Made by a program: the position numbers and the translations under genes
Shown here: positions 1-5,276 of the stretch, piece after piece
Position numbering within the stretch: position 1 is the first letter of the stretch
Layout: every line of letters begins with the position of its first letter
Origin: Acidobacteriota bacterium
Lineage (GTDB): Bacteria; Acidobacteriota; Terriglobia; Bryobacterales; JACQDG01
Direction of reading: 5' to 3'
DNA: 8,782 nucleotides
Assembly (NCBI GenBank): GCA_016201185.1
Contig: JACQDG010000441.1
Span: 1-8,782 of the forward strand
The notes under the pieces: model-generated
Databases searched by the model: none
What the model saw: the letters and a program-made list of their open reading frames with translations, nothing else
Told to the model about the DNA's origin: nothing

Positions 1-324
1 AACCTGACCAACATACTCATCACCAAGGACTGGCAGATCTGGATCATCGATCTGTCACGGGCGTTCCGGATGTACAAGACGATAGACAACCCGAAGAACC
101 TCGTGATGATCGATCGCAAGCTGCTGGCCAAGCTGCGCGAGTTGAAGAAAGAGGACCTGCAGCAAAGGCTGGGCAAGTGGCTGACCAAGTCGGAAGTCGA
201 CGGCCTGGCCGCCCGGGCGCAAAAGATCGTCGAGCACTTCGACAAGCAGATCGCCGCCAAAGGCGAAGCGGCGGTGGTGTACGATTTCCCGAGGACCAGC
301 CAACCCTGCGGCTTAGGGCTCTAA
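1..324 (+). CDS. C-terminal end of a protein with a kinase-fold-like motif (partial, 5' end outside window)
   Basis: The frame is open from base 1 to a TAA at 322-324, giving 107 residues with no N-terminus. The first residues read N-L-T-N-I-L-I-T-K-D-W-Q-I-W-I-I-D followed by SRAFR. An Asn, then a hydrophobic strand, then an Asp in I-I-D is the pattern of the metal- and nucleotide-binding C-lobe of HipA/PI3K-like kinase folds (here N4 and D17). The remainder is Lys/Glu-rich and mostly helical, with KLLAKLRELKKEDLQQRL and a segment near KIVEHFDKQIAAKGEAAV. There is no signal peptide or membrane segment in the visible part. The catalytic Asp and ATP-binding lobe would lie upstream, so kinase activity cannot be judged. 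The stop is 8 bases from the convergent metallophosphoesterase stop, with no terminator hairpin between them. Reading frame and stop are secure; the fold assignment is tentative. Confidence 0.7.
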   Translation, partial: NLTNILITKDWQIWIIDLSRAFRMYKTIDNPKNLVMIDRKLLAKLRELKKEDLQQRLGKWLTKSEVDGLAARAQKIVEHFDKQIAAKGEAAVVYDFPRTSQPCGLGL

Positions 325-332
325 GATTCCCC

Positions 333-1613
333 TCAAGCCCGCACCAGCCGGAACCGGCTGATCTCGGGCAGGCAGTTGATGCGGATGGGAATACCGAAAT
401 AGCCGATCCCGCGGTTCACGTAGAGGTATCGGCCGCTTTCCTGGTAAAGGCCCCGAATGTAGCGGAAGCGCAAAGCGGCCAGCCCGATGGGAACCCCGTT
501 GATATATCCCAGCACGACCTGCCCGCCGCCGTGGGTGTGCCCGGCCAAGGTAAGCGGGAAGCCGAAATCTTGCGCCTCCATAAAAGTGTGCGGATGATGC
601 GCCAGCAGCACGCGGACCGCCTCCGGATTGCTTCCGTGCAGTATGCGGCGCAGGGCCTGGCGGGTCTGCCGCTGCTGGTAGATATTCGGGTCGCCGCGCG
701 TCGCCCCCAGCCAGTCCAGCCCCGCCAGCAGCAGTTCCGCCCCGTTGCCCAAATCGATGGAAGCCCGTTCGTTGCGCAAGAACCGGATGCCGGTCGGCTC
801 CAGACCCGCCACCAGCCGGTTGCAGCCCGGGTAGCCGGTCAGCGGGTTGCGCTGGTCGGAATAATAATCGTGGTTCCCCAGGATAGCGTAGACGCCGAAA
901 GGCGCCCACAACTGTTGCAGGCTCTCGCCCGCCTCCCCGAGCAGCCGCAGCGAGCGGTCCAGGATGTCGCCGGTGATCACCACCAGTTCCGAGCGTAAGG
1001 TGTTCGAGGCCTCCACCACCGGCTTCATGTCTTTCGCCCGGAGGTAAGGGCCAAAGTGAATGTCGGAAAGCTGCGTAATCCGAAAGCCGTCCAATTGCCG
1101 CGGCAGGTCCGGAATCGGGATGGCGATCTCGGGCGAAACCTCCAGATCCCCCTTGGTGCCGTAAACGCCGTAAGCCGCCGTGCCCAGCAACGCCGTAGGC
1201 GCCACCGGAGCCAGACCGGCCAGGAACTGGCGGCGCGAAGCGTTAAAAGCGGGGTCCGGTCCGGCCGGGACCAGGCGCCGGTAGACCAACCCCAGTCCCC
1301 GCCCCATGGCCACCACCACATTCTTGGGCGCCGTCAGCAGGAAATAGCCCACCAGCATCGCCAGCCATACCAGGCTCGGGTAGTAAATCCATTGCAGCAG
1401 CGGTTCCGGCATCCGCTCGAGACTCCAGCCCGTCCAGCCCAGCGCCATCGACACGAGCAGCGGCGCGTTCGCCGCGATGAAGAATGCCCCTAGCAGCGTC
1501 CCGAGCTTTTTCTGCGGCGCTGCCGGGAACCAAACCCCCAGTCCGCGACGCAGCCTGCGGTAAAGCAGCAGGTTGGAGAGCAGAAATAAGCCGTAAACAA
1601 TCAGGAAAAACAT
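333..1613 (-). CDS. membrane-anchored metallophosphoesterase (YkuE/YaeI-like)
   Basis: This is a 426-residue calcineurin-like phosphoesterase with the full metal-binding motif set: D184 and H186 in QLSDIHFG, GDxxD at 215-219, GNHD at 246-249, paired His at 339-340 and GHTH at 358-361. The catalytic domain covers about residues 175-425. The N-terminal third is hydrophobic, with likely membrane helices near 1-18, 37-60 and 77-95. A twin-Arg-like motif (SRRQFL, about 126-131) and another hydrophobic stretch (132-150) follow, so the enzyme domain probably faces the periplasm. Relatives include YkuE and YaeI, and some members of this broad family act on UDP-diacylglucosamine in lipid A synthesis. 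The substrate here cannot be told. The start at 1613 (MFFLIVYGLF) is chosen because it begins the first helix; an in-frame ATG at 1688 would add 25 polar residues and overlap the promoter region. The Shine-Dalgarno is weak. It is divergent from vapB and convergent with the gene at 1-324. Confidence 0.9.
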   Translation of the reverse strand: MFFLIVYGLFLLSNLLLYRRLRRGLGVWFPAAPQKKLGTLLGAFFIAANAPLLVSMALGWTGWSLERMPEPLLQWIYYPSLVWLAMLVGYFLLTAPKNVVVAMGRGLGLVYRRLVPAGPDPAFNASRRQFLAGLAPVAPTALLGTAAYGVYGTKGDLEVSPEIAIPIPDLPRQLDGFRITQLSDIHFGPYLRAKDMKPVVEASNTLRSELVVITGDILDRSLRLLGEAGESLQQLWAPFGVYAILGNHDYYSDQRNPLTGYPGCNRLVAGLEPTGIRFLRNERASIDLGNGAELLLAGLDWLGATRGDPNIYQQRQTRQALRRILHGSNPEAVRVLLAHHPHTFMEAQDFGFPLTLAGHTHGGGQVVLGYINGVPIGLAALRFRYIRGLYQESGRYLYVNRGIGYFGIPIRINCLPEISRFRLVRA

Positions 1614-1632
1614 GCGCCTAGGCCGATCTTTT

Positions 1633-1638
1633 ATTTTA
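1633..1638 (-). promoter_or_regulatory. candidate -10 element of the metallophosphoesterase promoter
   Basis: The minus strand reads TAAAAT here, one mismatch from TATAAT, in an otherwise GC-rich region. Transcription would start about 13 bases before the ATG at 1613. No clear -35 hexamer stands at the expected distance. The inverted repeat at 1655-1670 occupies that place instead, which suggests control by a bound protein. This is inferred from sequence alone. Confidence 0.45.
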
Positions 1639-1654
1639 ACGCAGACGCCGCCGA

Positions 1655-1670
1655 GGTAACGGGCGTTACC
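1655..1670. promoter_or_regulatory. perfect inverted repeat GGTAAC-GGGC-GTTACC, candidate operator
   Basis: Two perfect 6-base arms are separated by 4 bases, between the divergent metallophosphoesterase and vapB genes. The repeat lies where the -35 region of the metallophosphoesterase promoter would be. It could be a site for a dimeric regulator. It is too short and lacks a T-run on either side, so it is not a terminator. No regulator gene is next to it apart from VapB. Confidence 0.4.
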
Positions 1671-1697
1671 GTTAGGCGGTCTTTCCACGAAGTCCCC

Positions 1698-1713
1698 CCG
1701 TTGCCCGCAACGG
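1698..1713. promoter_or_regulatory. perfect inverted repeat CCGTTGC-CC-GCAACGG over the vapB -35, candidate VapBC operator
   Basis: Seven-base perfect arms flank a 2-base centre. The repeat covers the putative -35 hexamer TTGCCC (1701-1706) of the vapBC promoter. Type II toxin-antitoxin operons are usually repressed by their own antitoxin or complex at palindromes overlapping the promoter, so this is the likeliest operator. A second short palindrome, GTGTACAC at 1721-1728, overlaps the -10. Confidence 0.5.
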
Positions 1714-1729
1714 TGGCCTCGTGTACACT
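1701..1729 (+). promoter_or_regulatory. vapBC promoter, predicted leaderless
   Basis: A -35-like TTGCCC (1701-1706) is separated by exactly 17 bases from a -10-like TACACT (1724-1729). Six bases then precede the vapB ATG at 1736. This places transcription initiation on or very near the A of the start codon, so the mRNA would have no leader. No Shine-Dalgarno is present before this ATG, which fits. Confidence 0.55.
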
Positions 1730-1735
1730 ATACAT

Positions 1736-1975
1736 ATGAAACGTACAAATCTTGTGCTGAACGGGGAACTGCTCGAAGAGGCCACGCGTGCTCTGGGGGT
1801 GAAAACCTACTCCGCCGCGGTCAATCTCGCGCTGGAGGAAGTCCTCCGCGTCAGGAAGATTCAGAGTCTCCCGCAATTCTTCGGCCGGGGCCTTTGGCAG
1901 GGTGATCTTTCGGAGAAGAGGCAGGATCAACCTCGCCGCCCCCACGGAAAGCCCGCCAGGCGGAGAAGAGCGTAG
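1736..1975 (+). CDS. vapB: VapB-type antitoxin (ribbon-helix-helix-like)
   Basis: This is a 79-residue antitoxin. Residues 1-40 give a short basic strand (MKRTNLVL) followed by helices (LLEEATRALG, TYSAAVNLALEEVLR), the layout of a ribbon-helix-helix DNA-binding domain that dimerises on operators. The C-terminal half contains LPQFFGRGLWQGDLSE, the kind of aromatic/acidic segment by which VapB antitoxins occupy the PIN toxin's groove. It ends in an Arg-rich tail. A GTG start at 1721 would add 5 residues, but it lies inside the promoter -10/palindrome; the ATG at 1736 sits at the predicted transcription start. The stop at 1973-1975 is one base from the vapC GTG, so the pair is translationally coupled. 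Autorepression through the palindromes at 1698-1713 and 1721-1728 is inferred. Confidence 0.87.
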   Translation: MKRTNLVLNGELLEEATRALGVKTYSAAVNLALEEVLRVRKIQSLPQFFGRGLWQGDLSEKRQDQPRRPHGKPARRRRA

Positions 1976-1976
1976 A

Positions 1977-2366
1977 GTGATCCTGGTCGACACGTCTGTA
2001 TGGATCGAGCTCCTCAATTCGAAACCGGCGGCGAGGGTGTCCGAGGAGGACCTGGTGCGGTTCGTGACCTGCGGCCCGATCGTGCAGGAGGTTGTGCAGG
2101 GCCTGCGCGAGGGCCCCTTCAGTGAGGCGTTCCGCGATGCTTTCCTGGCTCTGCCCCGGTTGAGCGATCCCTTGCCATTGGCCACGTTCCTGGAAGCAGC
2201 CGAGATTTACCGCCGTGGGCGCCGCAAGGGCTACACCGTTCGATCCTCTGTTGATTGCCTGATCGCGGCGATAGCGATCGAGAACCATGTTCCCGTGTGG
2301 CACAAGGACCGCGACTTTGCCGTCATTGCAAGGTACACCGGCCTGGAGGTTTGGGAGAAGCCGTGA
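1977..2366 (+). CDS. vapC: VapC-type PIN-domain toxin (ribonuclease)
   Basis: This is a 129-residue PIN-domain protein of normal VapC length. The conserved acidic residues of the Mg-dependent nuclease site are present: D5 in ILVDTSVWIELL, E38 in IVQEVVQG, D93 in SSVDCLIAAIAI, and D111/D113 in HKDRDF. VapC toxins cleave tRNA or rRNA when freed from VapB; the RNA target here cannot be told. The GTG start at 1977 is preferred over an in-frame ATG at 1902 because it begins directly at the first PIN strand. It also follows vapB by one base and has a good purine-rich ribosome site, GGAGAAGAG, at 1962-1970. The longer version would overlap vapB by 74 bases and add 25 residues that do not fit the family. 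The toxin looks intact. Confidence 0.9.
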   Translation: MILVDTSVWIELLNSKPAARVSEEDLVRFVTCGPIVQEVVQGLREGPFSEAFRDAFLALPRLSDPLPLATFLEAAEIYRRGRRKGYTVRSSVDCLIAAIAIENHVPVWHKDRDFAVIARYTGLEVWEKP

Positions 2367-2409
2367 AACTCGGATCGCAGCCGCCCGGAGAAATCAGACT
2401 GTGGTCGCA

Positions 2410-2415
2410 CATTAT
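2410..2415 (+). promoter_or_regulatory. candidate -10 element before the orphan antitoxin
   Basis: CATTAT matches TATAAT at four of six positions. It is followed by 6 bases and then the ATG at 2422, the same spacing as at the vapB promoter, so this mRNA may also be leaderless. There is no recognisable -35 seventeen bases upstream. The support is weak and rests mainly on the shared spacing. Confidence 0.3.
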
Positions 2416-2421
2416 GGCACA

Positions 2422-2682
2422 ATGAGAGTGATGGAGGTAATCACCATCTCGAAGTTCAAGGGCAATTGTTTCGCCATTTTGGAAAGGGTTCGCAAGACTC
2501 GTAAGCCGGTGCTGGTCACCCGCTTCGGAAAGCCCATCGCCGAACTGGCTCCTCCCCCCTCGCCCTTGCAGAGGCCCGCCCGCTGGCTCGGATTGCTCGC
2601 AGACACCGGGCGCATCAAAGGTGACATTGTTTCCCCTGCTGGCCACGAAGACGGCGGAACGCCGACCAGCCCTACCCCCTGA
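2422..2682 (+). CDS. Phd/YefM-like antitoxin without an adjacent toxin
   Basis: This 86-residue protein has the Phd/YefM N-terminal pattern. ITISKFKGNCFAILERVRKTRKPVLVTRFGKPIAEL (about 7-42) gives strand-helix-strand with the 'VLVTRFGKPIAEL' hairpin typical of these antitoxins. The linker LAPPPSPLQRPARWLG leads to a toxin-neutralising type tail (GRIKGDIVSPAGHED, about 63-77). It lies 55 bases after vapC, with its own possible promoter. Normally such an antitoxin is followed directly by a PIN or RelE-type toxin. Here only a C-rich tract and then the sugar transporter follow, so the toxin is absent. The last residues (GGTPTSPTP) and the TGA stop run into that C-rich repeat, suggesting the original 3' end was replaced. 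ATG 2431 (MEVITISKFK) is an alternative start. Confidence 0.75.
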   Translation: MRVMEVITISKFKGNCFAILERVRKTRKPVLVTRFGKPIAELAPPPSPLQRPARWLGLLADTGRIKGDIVSPAGHEDGGTPTSPTP

Positions 2683-2713
2683 CCCCCATCCTCCAACCCT
2701 AGCCCCCAACCCC
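2670..2713. repeat. C-rich, roughly 7-base periodic tract; G-quadruplex candidate on the minus strand
   Basis: Six C-runs of 3-5 bases (2670-2672, 2675-2679, 2683-2687, 2697-2699, 2703-2707, 2710-2713) are separated by spacers of 2, 3, 9, 3 and 2 bases. The minus strand therefore has six G-runs, more than enough for an intramolecular G-quadruplex, and the plus strand could form an i-motif. Read in steps of seven from 2669, the tract resembles degenerate heptamers such as CCCCTGA, CCCTAGC, CCCCAAC and CCCTACG. It overlaps the end of the orphan antitoxin and stops 12 bases before the -10 of the binding-protein gene. Confidence 0.75.
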
Positions 2714-2725
2714 TACGCTTTTCGC

Positions 2726-2731
2726 TACAAT
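2726..2731 (+). promoter_or_regulatory. -10 element of the sugar-transporter operon promoter
   Basis: TACAAT is one base from TATAAT. Ten bases separate it from the ATG at 2742, so the transcript would start only a few bases before the start codon and there is no Shine-Dalgarno. The -35 position falls inside the C-rich tract and has no TTGACA-like sequence. Expression may therefore depend on an activator or on the structure of that tract. Confidence 0.5.
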
Positions 2732-2741
2732 CGCTTCGCAT

Positions 2742-3707
2742 ATGCGATTGCGGCCCTGGATTGCTCTTTTCCTGCTGGCGCTGGCGGGCTGCGGCGGCTC
2801 GAACGCGCCCCACCGGCTCACCATCGCTGTCATACCCATGGGCACTACCCACGAATACTGGAAGGCCATCCACGCTGGCGCCGTCAAGGCGGCTCGGGAG
2901 GAGAACGTCGAGCTGGTTTGGAAAGGCCCGCAGAAGGAGGACGACCGCACCCAGCAAATCGCCGTGGTGGAGGACATGGTCTCTCGCCGCGTGAACGGCA
3001 TCGTGCTCGCTCCGCTGGACGGCACGGGCCTGGCCAAGCCGGTGGCTGAGGCCCGCCGCGCGGGCATTCCCTCCGTCATCGTCGATTCCGGCCTCCAGGG
3101 CGAGGACTACATCAGCTTCATCGCCACGGACAATTACAAGGGCGGCCGGCTCGGCGCCCGCCGACTGGCCGAGATCCTCAACGGCCAGGGCTCAGTGATC
3201 ATGATGCGCGTCATGGTGGGCGCGGAATCGACCATGCGCCGTGAGCAAGGCTTTCTCGACGAGATCCGCAACTTCCCGGGCATCCGCGTCCTGAGCGACA
3301 ACCAGTACGGCGGCATCACCACGGAAACCGCCTACCAGACCGGCGAGAATTTGCTCAACCGCTTCCCGGACGTGAACGGCGTCTTCTGCCCCAACGAATC
3401 GACCACCTTCGGCATGCTGCGGGCGCTGACGGATGCCGGGAAGGCGGGCAAGGTGAAGTTCGTCGGCTTCGACTCGAGCGAGAAGCTCATCGCCGCCCTC
3501 CGTCAAAAGCAGCTCCACGGGCTGGTTCTTCAGAACCCCTTCCGGATGGGCGAGCTCGGGGTAAAGACCGTTGTCCGCCACATTCGCGATCCCCACGCGC
3601 CCATCGAGAAGCGGATCGACACCGGCGCCGTGGTGGCCACGCCGGAAAACATGGACACCCCGGAAATCCGCCAGCTTCTCGTCCCGCCCGTCAACCAGTA
3701 CTTGTAG
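2742..3707 (+). CDS. ABC transporter sugar-binding lipoprotein (RbsB-like)
   Basis: This 321-residue protein is the substrate-binding component of a ribose-type importer. A short basic N-terminus and hydrophobic stretch end in the lipobox L14-A15-G16-C17, so it should be lipid-anchored facing the periplasm. The rest has the periplasmic-binding-protein type I fold. It shows strand TIAVIPMGTTHEYWKAI, the segment VNGIVLAPLDGTGLAKPVAEARRAGIPSVIVDS, TDNYKGGRLGARRL, a linker region VNGVFCPNESTTFGMLRAL, and VKFVGFDSS...LHGLVLQNPFRMGELGVKTV. Length is normal for the family. The ATG at 2742 is the only suitable start: an in-frame TAG lies at 2700-2702 and the signal peptide follows directly. Substrate is not identifiable from sequence by eye; a pentose, hexose or polyol are all possible. 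It heads the transporter operon, ahead of the ATPase by 69 bases. Confidence 0.92.
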   Translation: MRLRPWIALFLLALAGCGGSNAPHRLTIAVIPMGTTHEYWKAIHAGAVKAAREENVELVWKGPQKEDDRTQQIAVVEDMVSRRVNGIVLAPLDGTGLAKPVAEARRAGIPSVIVDSGLQGEDYISFIATDNYKGGRLGARRLAEILNGQGSVIMMRVMVGAESTMRREQGFLDEIRNFPGIRVLSDNQYGGITTETAYQTGENLLNRFPDVNGVFCPNESTTFGMLRALTDAGKAGKVKFVGFDSSEKLIAALRQKQLHGLVLQNPFRMGELGVKTVVRHIRDPHAPIEKRIDTGAVVATPENMDTPEIRQLLVPPVNQYL

Positions 3708-3728
3708 CGCCGGGCACTGTCCTAACCC

Positions 3729-3743
3729 AGCGCTGCTCGCGCT
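3729..3743 (+). other. small hairpin AGCGC-TGCTC-GCGCT after the binding-protein gene
   Basis: A perfect 5-base stem with a 5-base loop lies 21 bases after the binding-protein stop. Stem-loops at this place in ABC operons often stabilise the upstream message, giving more binding protein than membrane components. There is no T-run, so it is not an intrinsic terminator. The stem is short and could be chance in GC-rich DNA. Confidence 0.3.
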
Positions 3744-3748
3744 ACACT
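3743..3748 (+). promoter_or_regulatory. possible internal -10 element before the ATPase gene
   Basis: GCTACACT resembles the GCTACAAT before the binding-protein gene and the TACACT before vapB. It would start a transcript about 20 bases before the ATG at 3777. No -35 hexamer is visible. It could allow separate expression of the ATPase, permease, channel and arsC. Confidence 0.3.
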
Positions 3749-3776
3749 GGCTTGCTTAGCGCCTGCGGCTTCATAA

Positions 3777-5276
3777 ATGCCCGCTCCTTACCGCATCGAG
3801 ATGCTCGGCCTGCGCAAGGCCTTCGGCGCCACGGTGGCGCTGGACGGCGTCGATCTTTGCGTACCGCCGGGCGTGGTCCATGCCCTGATCGGGGAAAACG
3901 GCGCGGGCAAGAGCACGCTGATGAAGGTACTGAGCGGCGTCCAGCGGCCGGACGCCGGGCGGATGCTGCTGGATGGCGATCCGTACGCTCCTTCCGGCCC
4001 GCTCGAAGCCCGCCGGCGCGGCGTGGTGATGATCTACCAGGAGCTGGCCCTGGCGCCGCACCTTTCCGTGGCGGAAAACATTCTACTCGGCATCGAGCCG
4101 GCCTCCCGGGGCTGGATCCGCCGCCGGAAGCTCGAAGAGCAAGCCCGCGAAGCGCTGGCCGCGCTCGGCCACGGCGAGATCCGCCTCCACGCCCCGGTGT
4201 CCGGCTTGAGCGTGGGCGCCCAGCAACTGGTCGAACTGGCCCGGGCCCTGGTGCTCGATGCGCGGGTGGTGGTGCTCGATGAGCCCACCAGCAGCCTGGC
4301 CGCGGCCGACCTGTCGCGCTTGTTTGAGGTGATCCGGCGCCTTCGCGAGCGCGGCGTCTCGGTCATCTACATCAGCCACTTCCTGGAGGAGGTGGAGCAG
4401 ATCGCCGACCGGTTCACCGTGCTGCGCGACGGCCGCTCGGCTGGCGGCGGGCTGATCGGCGAAGCGGACCGGAGCCGCATCGTCGAAATGATGATCGGCC
4501 GCCAAATCTCGGAGATGTTTCCGCGCCTGCCGCACCCCACCGGCGAGCCGGTGCTCGAGCTGGCCGATCTCGCCGCGCCCGGCGTCCGCTCGGCGAGCCT
4601 GGTGCTGCGCCGCGGCGAGATCTTTGGCGTGGCCGGCTTGATCGGCGCGGGCCGCAGCGAAATGCTGCGCGCTGTGTTTGGCCTGTTGCCGGTCCGCCGC
4701 GGCTGGGTCAAGGTGGCGACGGTTGCCGGTCCGGGCTCGCCGGCCGAGCGGCTCGCCCAGGGCGTGGGCCTGCTGAGCGAAGACCGCAAAGGCGAAGGCC
4801 TGGCGCAGTCGCTGTCGCTCGCCGATAATCTCACCCTTTCGAACCTCAAGCCCTATCTGCGCCACGGCTGGCTCGACCGCTCCGCGCAGTCCCGTGCGGC
4901 CCTCGATTGGGTCGAAAAGATCTCCATCAAGGCGCCGGGACCGCGCGTCCCCGTGTTTTCGCTTTCCGGCGGCAACCAGCAGAAGGTCGCCTTGGCCCGC
5001 CTTCTGCATCACGATTGCGACGTCCTGCTGCTCGATGAGCCCACCCGCGGCATCGACGTCGCGAGCAAGGCCCAGATCTACGAGCTGATCGGGAAGCTCG
5101 CCCAGACCGGCAAGGCGATTCTCTTTGTCAGCTCCTATCTGCCCGAGCTGCTGGGCGTCTGCGACACGATCGCCGTGATGTGCCGGGGCCGTCTCGGCGA
5201 AAAAGCGCCCGCCGGCGAGTGGACCGAGCACGCCATCATGACCGCCGCCACCGGCGCCAGAGAGGCGGCGCGATGA
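3777..5276 (+). CDS. sugar ABC transporter ATP-binding protein, two nucleotide-binding domains (RbsA-like)
   Basis: The 499-residue length is typical of RbsA/MglA-type ATPases. The first domain is complete: Walker A GENGAGKST (39-47), Q-loop YQE (87-89), signature LSVGAQQ (144-150), Walker B VVVLDEP (164-170) and switch His H201. The second domain has the degenerate P-loop GLIGAGRSE (287-295; Arg instead of Lys), signature LSGGNQQ (396-402) and Walker B LLLDEPTRGID (417-427). Its switch position is SSYLPE, with no His. This asymmetry is normal for the family, where the second site has reduced or no hydrolysis. It powers sugar import on the cytoplasmic face. The ATG at 3777 follows an in-frame TAA (3774-3776), so no longer start exists; there is no clear Shine-Dalgarno. 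The end overlaps the permease start as ATGA. Confidence 0.95.
   Translation: MPAPYRIEMLGLRKAFGATVALDGVDLCVPPGVVHALIGENGAGKSTLMKVLSGVQRPDAGRMLLDGDPYAPSGPLEARRRGVVMIYQELALAPHLSVAENILLGIEPASRGWIRRRKLEEQAREALAALGHGEIRLHAPVSGLSVGAQQLVELARALVLDARVVVLDEPTSSLAAADLSRLFEVIRRLRERGVSVIYISHFLEEVEQIADRFTVLRDGRSAGGGLIGEADRSRIVEMMIGRQISEMFPRLPHPTGEPVLELADLAAPGVRSASLVLRRGEIFGVAGLIGAGRSEMLRAVFGLLPVRRGWVKVATVAGPGSPAERLAQGVGLLSEDRKGEGLAQSLSLADNLTLSNLKPYLRHGWLDRSAQSRAALDWVEKISIKAPGPRVPVFSLSGGNQQKVALARLLHHDCDVLLLDEPTRGIDVASKAQIYELIGKLAQTGKAILFVSSYLPELLGVCDTIAVMCRGRLGEKAPAGEWTEHAIMTAATGAREAAR

Noticed and set aside
177..998. 273-codon plus-strand frame opposite the metallophosphoesterase
   Set aside because: No recognisable motif; the minus strand has the full metallophosphoesterase motif set over the same bases.
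1902..1976. Longer vapC start at ATG 1902
   Set aside because: It would add 25 Arg/Pro/Gly-rich residues before the PIN fold and overlap vapB; GTG 1977 has a good ribosome site and the expected one-base spacing.
3708..3776. Intrinsic terminator after the binding-protein gene
   Set aside because: The only hairpin (3729-3743) has a 5-base stem and no following T-run, so operon continuity is more likely.
4083..5231. 382-codon open frame on the minus strand opposite the ABC ATPase
   Set aside because: It is His/Gln/Ala/Arg-rich low-complexity translation with no domain. The plus-strand ATPase has all expected motifs, so this is a shadow of GC-rich codon use.
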